Below, piece by piece: positions 1 to 10,594 of a DNA stretch of 64,000 bases. The notes beneath the pieces are model-generated. The model did not search any database and was not told the DNA's origin. It saw only the letters and a list, made by a program, of their open reading frames with translations. This DNA comes from Xanthomonas campestris pv. badrii. GTDB lineage: Bacteria > Pseudomonadota > Gammaproteobacteria > Xanthomonadales > Xanthomonadaceae. Location of the stretch: the NCBI RefSeq assembly GCF_012848175.1, contig NZ_CP051651.1, positions 2,480,001-2,544,000 of the forward strand. The letters are read 5' to 3'. Numbering within the stretch: the stretch's first letter is position 1; every line of letters starts with the position of its first letter. The position numbers and the translations under genes were made by a program.

Positions 1-183
1 GGACAGTTGTAGGTGCGCATCGACGCGCTGACACAGCGCTGGCACAAATGCCGAATTCGGCAGCATGGCAGGGCTCGCTGAGGCCAGGGCCGGCACCGGT
101 CCGACAGCGCAGCACTGAAGGGCGCGTCAAGGTGCGCCGGGACCCGGATGGTAGACTTCCCGGTTTCCCCTACTGCGTTGCCA

Positions 184-1851
184 ATGGCCAGCTTTTTCCG
201 CCGCAACAAGCCCACCACGCCCGACAGCTCGCGTACTTCGCGCTACAGCCTGGAAGAACTGGCAGCCGCATTCCCCACCGCACCGGCTGCCGCCACGCCC
301 GCCTCGCCGCTCGAGGCCGTGACGCCTGCGCAGACCGGCACAGCGCCGGCCACCGAAACGCCAGTCACGCCCGCGCCAGCCGCAACGCCTGCACCGGCGG
401 TGGAGACCCCGAAGCCGGCTGTTACCCCGGCCGACGAGCTTGCGCGCGACATCGCTGCACGCACCGGCCAGGCGCAGAGCATCGCTGCGGTGCCGACCGC
501 GCCGACGCCGCCTGCCGCAACCGCCCCCTCCGCCCTGCAGGCCCTGCCGGACCCGGCACCGAGCGCTGCGCCAACCCTGCCGACTCCGGTGGTGGTGGTT
601 CCGCCAGTGGTCGTGCAGCCGCAGGACGCCCCGAATGCACCTGCTGCCGCGCCCTCCCCCGCGGCAGCCCCCCCGACGCAGCCGGCACCGGCCACCACAC
701 CATCGGGCGCAGCACCTGCTGCTGCCGTCCCAGCGGCCATCCCGCCGGTCGCCGCTGCGCCGGCCATCGTACCGCCGGCAGCACCCTCGACGGCTTCCCC
801 AGCCCCTGCCGCCGTTCCCGCAAGCGCCATCCCACTGGTCACCGCACCCGCCATCGTCAGCAGCCCGGCGCCGGCCACGCAGGACAGCGACAGCATCGTC
901 GGCCAGCACGATGCCCTGCCCGCTGCCCCGGCCGGCAAACCCGGCTGGCGTGAGCGGCTGCGCAACAGCAGCTTCGCGCGCAGCTTCGGCGGCCTGTTCT
1001 CGCGCAATCCCAAGCTCGACGACGACCTGCTCGACGAGATCGAAACCGCGCTGATCACCGCCGACGTTGGCATCGGCGCCACCACCGCGTTGGTGGAAGG
1101 CTTGCGCAAGCGCATGAAGTCGCGCGAATTCGCCGACGCACAGGCCATGTTCAAGGCCTTGCGCGCCGACCTCATCGCGCTGCTGCAGCCGGTCTCCAAG
1201 CCACTGGTGATCGACCGCTCGCTCAAGCCGTTCGTGGTGCTCACCGTTGGCGTCAACGGCGTCGGCAAGACCACCACCATCGGCAAGCTCGCCAAGCGCT
1301 TCAAGGACGAAGGCCATAGCCTGATGCTGGCCGCCGGCGACACCTTCCGCGCAGCTGCGGTGGCGCAGCTGCAGGCCTGGGGCGACCGCAATGGCGTGGC
1401 GGTGATTGCGCAGGGGCAGAACGCCGATGCCGCATCGGTGGCCTTCGATGCGCTGCAGGCCGCCAAGGCGCGCGGGACGGATGTACTGATCGCCGACACC
1501 GCCGGCCGCCTGCACACCCAGACCGGCCTGATGAACGAGCTGGGCAAGATCCGCCGCGTGCTCGGCAAGATCGACGCCGCTGCCCCGCACGAAGTGCTGA
1601 TGGTCATCGACGGCACCACCGGCCAGAACGCCATTTCGCAGCTGCGCCAGTTCCATGCGGCGGTCGGCGTCACCGGCCTGGTGGTGACCAAGCTCGATGG
1701 CACCGCCAAGGGCGGCGTGGTGTTCGCGCTGGCGCGCGAGTTCAACATCCCGATCCGTTTCGCCGGCATCGGCGAACGCCCGGAAGACCTGCGCGTGTTC
1801 GACCCGGTGGCGTTCGTGGATGCCTTGCTGCCGGAGGCGCTGGGCGGCTGA
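184..1851 (+). CDS. ftsY: Signal recognition particle receptor FtsY
   Basis: SRP receptor GTPase that docks ribosome-SRP complexes at the inner membrane for co-translational insertion of membrane proteins. The last ~300 residues hold the NG domain: P-loop GVNGVGKTTTIGKLA, the DTAGRLHTQ switch and the TKLDGTAKGG guanine-specificity motif are all visible. The first ~230 residues are a low-complexity Ala/Pro/Thr linker, equivalent to the acidic A domain of enterobacterial FtsY but with a very different composition. The start at 184 (MASFFRRNKP) gives 555 aa; an in-frame ATG at 148 would add 12 residues and cannot be excluded. It is followed by a short GGGACC-type repeat and then mutY. Identity is secure; the start is not. 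Confidence 0.95.
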   Translation: MASFFRRNKPTTPDSSRTSRYSLEELAAAFPTAPAAATPASPLEAVTPAQTGTAPATETPVTPAPAATPAPAVETPKPAVTPADELARDIAARTGQAQSIAAVPTAPTPPAATAPSALQALPDPAPSAAPTLPTPVVVVPPVVVQPQDAPNAPAAAPSPAAAPPTQPAPATTPSGAAPAAAVPAAIPPVAAAPAIVPPAAPSTASPAPAAVPASAIPLVTAPAIVSSPAPATQDSDSIVGQHDALPAAPAGKPGWRERLRNSSFARSFGGLFSRNPKLDDDLLDEIETALITADVGIGATTALVEGLRKRMKSREFADAQAMFKALRADLIALLQPVSKPLVIDRSLKPFVVLTVGVNGVGKTTTIGKLAKRFKDEGHSLMLAAGDTFRAAAVAQLQAWGDRNGVAVIAQGQNADAASVAFDALQAAKARGTDVLIADTAGRLHTQTGLMNELGKIRRVLGKIDAAAPHEVLMVIDGTTGQNAISQLRQFHAAVGVTGLVVTKLDGTAKGGVVFALAREFNIPIRFAGIGERPEDLRVFDPVAFVDALLPEALGG

Positions 1852-1855
1852 GTGA

Positions 1856-1893
1856 GAGCCGGGACTCGGGACCGGGGACCGGGGACCCGGGAC
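1856..1893. repeat. GGGACCG-type intergenic tandem repeat
   Basis: Just after the ftsY stop the sequence cycles through degenerate 7-base units (gggactc, gggaccg, gggaccg, gggaccc). Similar 7-base intergenic repeats follow yggX (3472-3505), separate pheS from pheT (38051-38164) and follow the LacI-type gene (44202-44242). Confidence 0.6.
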
Positions 1894-2092
1894 GTAGTCA
1901 CGGCGGACCGTCTGCACCTGATCACTGCTCGCTACGTCGCATTGGCCGCTCCAGGCCTCGCAGATCGCCAGGCGACGGCGACGGCCCCGCACGCTGCACC
2001 ATCGCCGGCCGGCCACGATGGCCGGCAGGCTATGTCATGGTCCGGCGGTTCAAACATGCCCCCAGCCTCTCTCTTTCCAGCCAGCAGACCTC

Positions 2093-3166
2093 ATGCCCGC
2101 CGATCCCGCCGCTTCTTCTCCCGACAGCTTCGTCGCCCCGTTGCTGCGCTGGTTCGACGGCCATGGCCGCCACGATCTGCCCTGGCAGCATCCGCGTGCG
2201 CCGTACCGGGTCTGGCTATCGGAAATCATGCTGCAGCAGACCCAGGTTGCGGTGGTCATCCCCTACTTCCAGAAGTTCGTTGCCCGCTTTCCAACCCTGC
2301 CCGATCTGGCCGCCGCCGATAACGACAGCGTCATGGCGCACTGGGCCGGGCTGGGATACTACGCCCGCGCGCGCAACCTGCATGCCGCCGCCAAGCAATG
2401 CGTCGCCCTGCACGATGGCGAGCTGCCGCGCGATGTCGATGCACTGCTCGCGCTGCCCGGCATCGGCCGCAGCACCGCCGGCGCCATCCTCAGCCAGGCC
2501 TGGAACGCGCGCTTCCCGATCATGGACGGCAACGTCAAGCGCGTATTGACGCGCTTCCACGGCATTGCCGGCTACCCCGGGCTGCCGGTGGTGGAAAAGC
2601 AGCTATGGCAGCTGGCGACCATGCACGTTGCACAGGTGCCCGAGGGCCGCCTGGCCGACTACACCCAGGCGCAGATGGATTTCGGCGCCACCTTGTGCAC
2701 GCGCGCCAGGCCGGCCTGCATCGTGTGCCCACTGCAGCAGGCCTGCGTCGCGCGCTGCGAAGGGCTGGTGGATGCGTTGCCCACGCCCAAACCGGGGAAG
2801 GTGTTGCCCGAGCGCGAAGCCACTGCACTGCTGCTGGAAAACACGCAGGGCCAGATCCTGCTGCAGCGGCGTCCGCCCACCGGCATCTGGGCCTCGCTAT
2901 GGACGCTGCCACAGGCCGAGACCGACAGTGGCATGCGCGCCTGGTTCGCCGACCATGTCGACGGCGACTACGAGCGCGCCGACGCGCTGCCGCTGCTGGT
3001 GCACACCTTCAGCCATTACCGCCTGCATCTGCAGCCGCTGCGCCTGCGCAAGGTCGCGCTGCGCGCGGCGGTGCGCGACAATGACGCCCTGCGTTGGGTG
3101 GCCCGCGCAGATCTCGCATCGCTGGGCCTGCCCGCACCGATCCGCAAGTTGCTTGAGTCGCTCTAA
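2093..3166 (+). CDS. mutY: A/G-specific adenine DNA glycosylase MutY
   Basis: Base-excision repair enzyme that removes adenine mispaired with 8-oxoguanine. The helix-hairpin-helix/GPD core shows [13 protein letters not shown] followed by FPIMDGNV with the catalytic Asp, plus [10 protein letters not shown] with the catalytic Glu. A [4Fe-4S] ligand set C-x6-C-x2-C-x5-C is seen in [17 protein letters not shown]. The C-terminal ~120 residues form the Nudix-like 8-oxoG recognition domain. The start MPADPAASS gives 357 aa, the usual size; the longer open frame back to 2018 reads through non-conserved sequence. yggX follows after 19 bases and is probably co-transcribed, the same pairing as in enterobacteria. 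Confidence 0.95.
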   Translation: MPADPAASSPDSFVAPLLRWFDGHGRHDLPWQHPRAPYRVWLSEIMLQQTQVAVVIPYFQKFVARFPTLPDLAAADNDSVMAHWAGLGYYARARNLHAAAKQCVALHDGELPRDVDALLALPGIGRSTAGAILSQAWNARFPIMDGNVKRVLTRFHGIAGYPGLPVVEKQLWQLATMHVAQVPEGRLADYTQAQMDFGATLCTRARPACIVCPLQQACVARCEGLVDALPTPKPGKVLPEREATALLLENTQGQILLQRRPPTGIWASLWTLPQAETDSGMRAWFADHVDGDYERADALPLLVHTFSHYRLHLQPLRLRKVALRAAVRDNDALRWVARADLASLGLPAPIRKLLESL

Positions 3167-3185
3167 TCGCTTCGAAGGAAATCGC

Positions 3186-3464
3186 ATGTCCCGCACCGTG
3201 TTCTGCCAGTACCAGCAATGCGATACCGAAGGCCTGGATTTCGTGCCCTACCCCGGCGAACTCGGCCAGCGCGTGTTCGCGCAGATCGGCAAGACCGCCT
3301 GGCAGGCGTGGCTGGCGCACCAGACCATGCTGATCAACGAAAACCGGCTGTCGCCGCGCGACCCCAAGCACCGCGCCTTTCTCGAAACCGAGCTGCAAAA
3401 GTTCCTGTTCGAGCGCAATGCCGACAAGCCGGAAGGCTATGTGGCGCCGCTGGGCGAGGAATAG
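3186..3464 (+). CDS. yggX: Probable Fe(2+)-trafficking protein YggX
   Basis: Small cytoplasmic protein of the YggX family, which protects iron-sulfur proteins from oxidation and may handle labile iron. The 92-residue length, the N-terminal MSRTVFCQ with the conserved Cys7 and the block [11 protein letters not shown] are family hallmarks, as is [14 protein letters not shown]. It lies directly behind mutY, an Fe-S enzyme, with an AAGGA ribosome site upstream of the ATG, so the two are likely one transcript. The start is the only ATG matching the family N-terminus. Confidence 0.95.
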   Translation: MSRTVFCQYQQCDTEGLDFVPYPGELGQRVFAQIGKTAWQAWLAHQTMLINENRLSPRDPKHRAFLETELQKFLFERNADKPEGYVAPLGEE

Positions 3465-3471
3465 TCGGGTT

Positions 3472-3505
3472 GGGATTCGGGATTCGGGATTCGGGATTGG
3501 GGATT
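3472..3505. repeat. GGGATTC heptamer tandem repeat
   Basis: About four tandem copies of gggattc/gggattg follow the yggX stop and lie between convergent genes. It is the same repeat family as at 38051-38164 and 44202-44242. Confidence 0.75.
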
Positions 3506-3596
3506 GAAGGCATCGGCCGCGATGGGTCGGAACCGAATGAAGCGAACCTCCTGCTGAAACGATCTACCTCAGTCGGTCGCGTGGACTGCTGCAGAC

Positions 3597-5222
3597 TCAG
3601 CCCACCCCGGTTGGCCCATCCAGCAGCATGCGGATTCGCTTGAGCAATTCCTTCTGCGTGTACGGCTTGTTGACCACATCGAACTCCGCTCCGCCCACAT
3701 CGGTGCGCTGGATGCTGGCATCGGCATAGCCGGTGGTCAGCAGTACCTTGATCCTGGGCAGCATGCGGCGCGCTTCACGCGCCAGCACCACCCCGTTCAT
3801 GCCACCGGGCATGATCAGGTCGGTGAACAAGGCATCCACCTCCGGGTGCTGCTCCAGCAACCCCACTGCCTCGCGTCCGCTGGATGCGGAGAGGATGCGG
3901 TAGCCGGCGTTCTCCAGGAACATCCTGGCCACCACTGCCACATCCTGCTTGTCTTCCACCACCAGGATGGTCTCGTTGCCACCCTTGTCGATCGCACGGC
4001 TCTTGGCGGCCTGCAGATCGTTCTCGAACTCGCTGGACGCCGGGAAATACAGGCGCACCGTGGTGCCCTCGCCCACTTCGCTGTAGATGCGCACGGTGCC
4101 CCCGGACTGCTTGACGAACCCGTACACCATCGACAGCCCAAGGCCAGTGCCCTGGCCTTCTTCCTTGGTGGTGAAGAACGGCTCCATCACCCGGCTGGCC
4201 ACTTCCGGCGGCATGCCCGAACCGGTGTCGCTGACCGCAATGCTGACGTAACGGCCGGGAGCCAGCTGGTGGTGCATCGCCAGATCGTGGTTGGTGATCT
4301 CCACGTTCTGCGTCTGCACGGTGACCTCCTTGCGTTCGGACTGCGCCATCGCATCGCGCGCATTGATCAACACGTTCAACAACGCCACTTCGGCCTGCGT
4401 GGTATCGATCTGGCAGTTCCACAGCCCCTCTTCCAGCGACTGCCGCATGCTGATACCGCCGCCCAGCGCGCGCTCGGCCATGTTGTTCATGCCCGACACC
4501 AGGCCATTGAGGTTCACTACCCGCCCGCGCAGTTTCTGCTTGCGCGAAAACGCCAGCAATTGCTGGGTGAGCGTGGCGGCCTTGGCTGCGGCGGTTGCAG
4601 CATGCTCGGCACTGAAGGCAATGCGCTCGGCATTCCTGGCGGCATCGCCGGAGGCCATCATCTGGATCACTTCCAGATGCCCGGACATCACCTGCAGCAG
4701 ATTATTGAAATCGTGCGCGATGCCGCCGGTCAGCTGCCCCAGCGCCTCCATTTTCTGCGCCTGACGCAGTGCATCTTCGGCGTCGCGGCGACGGCTCACG
4801 TCCAGCTGCGAGCCGAAGAAATACACCAGGTTGCCCTGATCGTCGAACACCGGCGAAATGAACAGCGCATTCCAGAACGAGGAGCCGTCCTTGCGGTAGT
4901 TCAGCACTTCGGTGGCGAATTCGCGGCGATTCTCGATCGACTCGCGTACGTCCTGCACACTGGCCGGATCGGTCTCCGGGCCCTGCAGGAAACGGCAGTT
5001 GTTACCGATGATTTCCTCGGCCGAATACCCGGTCATTTCCAGGAACGCGCGGTTGGCGAACACGATCGGGTTGTCCGGCAGATGCGGGTCGGTCACCGTC
5101 ATCGGCATGCGCGTGGTTTCCACCGCAGCAAAGAAGATATCCGAGCGGTGCTTCTCGACAGGCAGGCTGCGAGATTCGCTGATCAGGGGCGCTCGCAGCT
5201 CTTCGTGACGGGAATCGTTCAA
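3597..5222 (-). CDS. LOV-domain hybrid histidine kinase/response regulator
   Basis: Blue-light photoreceptor kinase of 541 aa. Residues ~25-145 are a PAS/LOV domain with the flavin-adduct motif GNNCRFLQG; the photoactive cysteine is residue 76. A histidine-kinase dimerisation domain follows, with phosphoacceptor His170 in [11 protein letters not shown]. The ATPase domain (~270-395) shows N box NVLINARDA and G boxes DTGSGMP and [10 protein letters not shown]-terminal receiver (~418-535) has phosphoacceptor Asp468 in LFTDLIMPG. The architecture and Cys76 match the LOV protein studied in Xanthomonas citri, which affects motility, exopolysaccharide and virulence in response to light (family knowledge). 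It is monocistronic and convergent with yggX. No partner regulator is encoded nearby, so output must be through a trans-acting response regulator or through its own receiver. Confidence 0.93.
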   Translation of the reverse strand: MNDSRHEELRAPLISESRSLPVEKHRSDIFFAAVETTRMPMTVTDPHLPDNPIVFANRAFLEMTGYSAEEIIGNNCRFLQGPETDPASVQDVRESIENRREFATEVLNYRKDGSSFWNALFISPVFDDQGNLVYFFGSQLDVSRRRDAEDALRQAQKMEALGQLTGGIAHDFNNLLQVMSGHLEVIQMMASGDAARNAERIAFSAEHAATAAAKAATLTQQLLAFSRKQKLRGRVVNLNGLVSGMNNMAERALGGGISMRQSLEEGLWNCQIDTTQAEVALLNVLINARDAMAQSERKEVTVQTQNVEITNHDLAMHHQLAPGRYVSIAVSDTGSGMPPEVASRVMEPFFTTKEEGQGTGLGLSMVYGFVKQSGGTVRIYSEVGEGTTVRLYFPASSEFENDLQAAKSRAIDKGGNETILVVEDKQDVAVVARMFLENAGYRILSASSGREAVGLLEQHPEVDALFTDLIMPGGMNGVVLAREARRMLPRIKVLLTTGYADASIQRTDVGGAEFDVVNKPYTQKELLKRIRMLLDGPTGVG

Positions 5223-5485
5223 GTGGTGTTCTCCGCGGGGCCATTCCCGTGCCCCCAGTCTAGTTGGCGTCGGTGAGTTGCTCCCTCACATCGATGAGCC
5301 TTTCCCTTACGACGAGGGGCGCTCATGCAACCGAATTGCCCACTGCCTGACACGGCCGGTTCGCTGCATCGACTACACGCCACGCTCATGCGCGCCGACG
5401 CGCGTGCCTGGTCAATCGCGCCCGGATACGCTGTGAGTGGAAAAAAATTGCCGATGACCCCGCCTGCGACCATCCCACCGCGCGA
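5223..5485. other. Intergenic region upstream of the LOV kinase
   Basis: No convincing gene, RNA or repeat is seen. It must hold the promoter of the LOV kinase on the - strand and the 3' end of the small gene at 5486-5761. Confidence 0.4.
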
Positions 5486-5761
5486 CTACTCGCCTGCGGT
5501 TTCGCCAGTGCGGTATTCCTTCGGATCCAGAAACTCCGCCAGGCACGATCCCACCCGCAACGCCTGCTCGCGCGCGTCGCCGCGATACTCGCCCTCTCCG
5601 GCGCCTTCGATCGTGGCGATCGGCGCGCTACGGTCGCGGTGATAGACAAACGCAGTCGAGAACCACCGTGTCTGGCCGGGGGCCTGACTTTCCATCGTCT
5701 CCACGCGGAATTCGCCGCAGTAGCCGTGGATCAATGTGCGTCGGAGGGTGTTGTGCGTCAT
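5486..5761 (-). CDS. Conserved hypothetical small protein
   Basis: An open frame of 91 codons with a plausible soluble, mixed alpha/beta composition (GYCGEFRVETMESQ, ATIEGAGEGEYRG, ALRVGSCLAEFLD). It has no signal peptide or membrane segment. I do not recognise the family and cannot assign a function. It lies alone between the LOV kinase and tRNA-Phe. Reading-frame quality (no low-complexity Arg/Pro bias of the kind shadow frames show here) favours a real gene, with moderate confidence. Confidence 0.55.
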   Translation of the reverse strand: MTHNTLRRTLIHGYCGEFRVETMESQAPGQTRWFSTAFVYHRDRSAPIATIEGAGEGEYRGDAREQALRVGSCLAEFLDPKEYRTGETAGE

Positions 5762-6022
5762 GCGCGAAGTATCGCCACGCCGGGTTGAAGATCGCGTGGA
5801 AAATCACGCCGTTACATCACGACTACGGTGCCCTGACGCAAGCACTGCCCGAAGCCGGCAGTCAGCCGCGTGATGCCACCAGAGCACTGCCTGGCAAAGC
5901 CCGATTGCGCCACACACTCAGATTTGCACCGCCGCAAAAAGCGATCGGATCAAGTGCAACGCGAGGAGAGACAACGACCCGGTGATGACCGGAAAGCCTT
6001 GCGAACGAAGGCCTGCAGAAAA

Positions 6023-6098
6023 TGGTGGCCGAGGACGGAATCGAACCGCCGACACGGGGATTTTCAATCCCCTGCTCTACCAACTGAGCTACTCGGCC
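6023..6098 (-). tRNA. tRNA-Phe (GAA)
   Basis: A 76-nt cloverleaf is read on the - strand. Acceptor GGCCGAG pairs with CTCGGCC, followed by an A discriminator and encoded CCA. The D arm is GCTC..GAGC, the anticodon loop is TTGAAAA with GAA, and the T loop is TTCGATT. Nothing suggests an integrated element at its 3' end. Confidence 0.98.
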
Positions 6099-6277
6099 AC
6101 TTACCTGCAACACGATGCCTGCGTTGCGAGGACGCGCATCATAGCGAGCAGGCGCAGTTTGGGCAAGCGTTGTGACGAACTTTGTCGCAGGTTGCCTCGG
6201 CAGCCGGTTCCTTGCGCCGGTTCACGCCGCGCGGCGGGGTGCATGGCCTAGCCTGCGCGCGTGAACCGGAGATCGCC

Positions 6278-6814
6278 ATGCGCCTGCCCCGCCTGTTGTT
6301 GTCATGCATTGCCCTGCTGCCGCTGACGGCGCTTGCGCAGCAACCGGTGCGTGCGGTGCCGCAGCTGGATCTCTCGCGCTACGCCGGGCAGTGGCATGAG
6401 ATCGCGCACCTGCCGGTGTCGTTCCAGAAGAAGTGCCGCGGCGACATCACCGCCAGCTACACGCTGCGCGACGATGGCCTGATCGGGGTGCGCAATGGCT
6501 GCCGCACGGCCAACGGCGAGCTGGTCCAGGCCGACGGCGTGGCGCGCCCGGTCGAGGGCCAACCCGGCCAGTTGCAGGTGCGCTTCGCCCCGGAATGGCT
6601 GGGCTGGTTGCCGCTGGTGTGGGCGGACTATTGGGTGATCGCACTGGACCCGGACTATCAATGGGCAGTGGTCGGCGAGCCGGACCGCAACTACCTGTGG
6701 ATCCTGTCGCGCTCGCCACAGATGCCGCGCGCGCAGTTCGAGCAGCTCAAGGCGCAGGCCACCCGGATGGGCTACGACCTGTCGCCGCTGATCGTGGCCG
6801 CGCCACTGCTGTAA
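6278..6814 (+). CDS. Lipocalin (Blc-like), exported
   Basis: Bacterial lipocalin of 178 aa. An N-terminal signal peptide (MRLPRLLLSCIALLPLTALAQQ) has an AxA-type cleavage site and no lipobox cysteine, so it is predicted to be periplasmic and soluble. The first lipocalin signature YAGQWHEIAHLP contains the conserved GxW. The later WADYWVIALDPDYQWAVVG and RNYLWILSR strands match the Blc/apolipoprotein-D family, which binds fatty acids or lysophospholipids in envelope stress. The start at 6278 was chosen because the signal peptide begins there; the frame is open back to 6182 but without a recognisable N-terminus. Confidence 0.9.
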   Translation: MRLPRLLLSCIALLPLTALAQQPVRAVPQLDLSRYAGQWHEIAHLPVSFQKKCRGDITASYTLRDDGLIGVRNGCRTANGELVQADGVARPVEGQPGQLQVRFAPEWLGWLPLVWADYWVIALDPDYQWAVVGEPDRNYLWILSRSPQMPRAQFEQLKAQATRMGYDLSPLIVAAPLL

Positions 6815-7064
6815 ATCGGGCTGCCTGACGATCGGCCAGAGCGACGTCGCCTTGGATCAGCCAACACAACCACTGCGCAACCGCCGGGCAGGCGCGGCCG
6901 GTACCCGGTGCGGCATGGTCCACTCGTCCATTCCGGCTTCTTGCACGCCCTCCACACCCAGCGGACGACTGCCGGCGATATTCGGTGAGCCGCTCCAGGC
7001 CGCGAGGCGCTGCCCGTACTGCGTAGTATTCTTGGCGCCGCCTCATCGCCAAGGACCCACCTAC

Positions 7065-7541
7065 ATGCGTCGTGCCTATCGCCTCCTGATCGTGTTGCTG
7101 GCCTGCGGCCTGCTGTTGAGCGGCTGTGGCGGCGCGGTGCGCCGTGTATCCGAGCCGGCAGCCAGCATCCAGCAACTCACCGTGCGTGCCGACGGCGCGT
7201 GGTCGGTGGACCTGCGCCTGCAGAACTACAGCAGCATCCCGATGCAGTTCGAGCGCGTGTCGCTGGAGATCTCCGCCGACGATCAGGTGGCCGGCAAGCT
7301 CGACCAGGCCGTGGGCATCTCGATCGGCCCGGAAACCGCCGATGTGGTCACCGTCAGCCTGCAACCCACCTCGCTGGGCCGGATCACCGTGGCCGACGTG
7401 CTCGCTGGCGGCCGCTCGCTGCCTTACACCCTCAAGGGCACCGTCTGGGCGACCCCGCAGGACAAGAAACAACGCGAGTTCGCGGTGGAATCGCGCAACA
7501 CGCTCAGCCCGGCCCCCGGCCTCAACGGCGTGCTGCGCTGA
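7065..7541 (+). CDS. LEA14-like (WHy-domain) lipoprotein
   Basis: A 158-aa lipoprotein. The N-terminus MRRAYRLLIVLLACGLLLSGCGG has a lipobox LSGC. The remainder is a single immunoglobulin-like LEA type 2/WHy domain (LRLQNYSSIPMQFERVSLEI is typical of the N-x(4,6)-P core). LEA14-like proteins are stress or desiccation-associated; the precise role in bacteria is unknown. The start at 7065 is fixed by the signal peptide. It sits 37 bases upstream of the acyl-CoA dehydrogenase gene and may be co-transcribed with it. Confidence 0.85.
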   Translation: MRRAYRLLIVLLACGLLLSGCGGAVRRVSEPAASIQQLTVRADGAWSVDLRLQNYSSIPMQFERVSLEISADDQVAGKLDQAVGISIGPETADVVTVSLQPTSLGRITVADVLAGGRSLPYTLKGTVWATPQDKKQREFAVESRNTLSPAPGLNGVLR

Positions 7542-7578
7542 CGCGCACGCGTTTCGTACCGTCTTCGAAGGATCCCGC

Positions 7579-9372
<1,794 letters not shown>

Positions 9373-9397
9373 GCGACATCGTCGCCCGGGTCTGCCG

Positions 9398-9430
9398 CCG
9401 TCGTAGGAGCGGACCTGGCCGCGACGAGGT
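9398..9430. repeat. Single GTAG-type REP-like element
   Basis: The string gtaggagcggacctggccgc after the acyl-CoA dehydrogenase gene starts with the GTAGGAGC head of the palindromic elements found at 44295-44362. It looks like one degenerate REP monomer. Confidence 0.4.
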
Positions 9431-9630
9431 GGAATCGATCGGCAAGGCCTCGTGCCCAGCTGCGCGCGTCCGATCCACCAACGCCATCAACGCGCCCAAC
9501 GATCGATCCGGCAGCATGGCGGTATCGCGGCCAGCTCCGTCCGTGCCAAGCCATTAGCTGCAAGACACGCGCCAACACTGCTAGCTGCGATACACAAACT
9601 GTCAACGATCGGGTATAAGCTGTTGTCCCG

Positions 9631-10287
9631 ATGGAGACAGACACGCACGTAGGTGATGTGATCTTCCCCGGAGGCACCACTGCCCCGGTCGCGGGCAGCG
9701 CTGTCGCTGCAATCCAGCAGCTGCCTACCCTGCGCCTGCTTTCGCTGGATGCGCATGGCCGGGTCCTGGACTGGATCAACTGGCAGGATGCGGCCTGCCT
9801 GTATGCACGCGACGCCGTGTCCTGGACCCTGGGCGAACCCTGCATGCAGATCCACGGCGGCATCTCGCGGCTCACCGGCGAGCGCAGCACGCTGGAGCTG
9901 CACCCCATCATCGCCGCCCGTGGCCATGCCCGCTCGCGCGCGCTGGACCCCACGCCCACACTCAGCAATACCGCCCTGTTCGCGCGCGACGCGCAGCTGT
10001 GCATGTATTGCGGCCAGCATTTCAGCCGCCCACACCTGACCCGCGACCACGTGATGCCGGTCTCCAAGGGCGGGCGCGACACCTGGGAGAACGTGGTCAC
10101 CGCCTGCTTCCAGTGCAATTCGCGCAAGGCCAACCGCACGCCGCAGCAGGCGCACATGCCGCTGCTGGCGGTGCCGTACCGGCCGAGCTGGATCGAGCAC
10201 CTGATCCTGTCCAACCGCAACATCCTCTCCGACCAGATGGCGTTCCTGCGCGCCCAGTTGCCGAAGCGTTCGAAGTTGTCGCTGTAG
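9631..10287 (+). CDS. HNH endonuclease family protein
   Basis: A 218-aa protein with a C-terminal HNH nuclease fold. The zinc-knuckle pair is CMYCG and CFQCN, and the catalytic core is [18 protein letters not shown] (His-Asn-His type, with the first His in DHV). Residues 1-105 are a variable domain of unknown role. This single-domain HNH type is common in proteobacterial chromosomes; its substrate is not established. It stands alone between the acyl-CoA dehydrogenase and dxs, with no methylase or other partner, so a restriction role is not indicated. Confidence 0.88.
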   Translation: METDTHVGDVIFPGGTTAPVAGSAVAAIQQLPTLRLLSLDAHGRVLDWINWQDAACLYARDAVSWTLGEPCMQIHGGISRLTGERSTLELHPIIAARGHARSRALDPTPTLSNTALFARDAQLCMYCGQHFSRPHLTRDHVMPVSKGGRDTWENVVTACFQCNSRKANRTPQQAHMPLLAVPYRPSWIEHLILSNRNILSDQMAFLRAQLPKRSKLSL

Positions 10288-10594
10288 GGCGCACCGGCTG
10301 GCCGTTGAGAGCCCATCGCAACCGCGCGTGGCTGCAGCGCAGCGATGCAACGGCTCTCGTCGACCTGTCAAGCCTGCCGCGCGTAAAGCCCGCGCAATCG
10401 CCGGACATCGCCCACCAGCATCGATCCTGACGCACCGCGCAGGGTGCGGCAGATTGCCGCAGGCGGCTGCGCACAGCGTGCAGACCAGCAACACCGGGCC
10501 GCGCCACCCTCACCGCCCGCTGACAGCTGAACCGGTTTGCTTGCCGGGCCTTCGCATGGGGAGGACAATATGGTTTCAGCACATTGACACGATG
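10288..10594. other. Intergenic region before dxs
   Basis: No gene or repeat is evident. It presumably carries the dxs promoter. The frame of dxs is open through it, but the codons have no family similarity. Confidence 0.5.

Noticed and set aside
127..2016. Long - strand open frames opposite ftsY (629 and 560 codons)
   Set aside because: They mirror the GC-rich Ala/Pro linker and NG domain of ftsY in antisense, show Arg/Gly-rich low complexity and have no family motifs.
9631..10287. HNH protein as part of a restriction or defence system
   Set aside because: No methylase, helicase or other defence gene is adjacent; it is flanked by ordinary metabolic genes.
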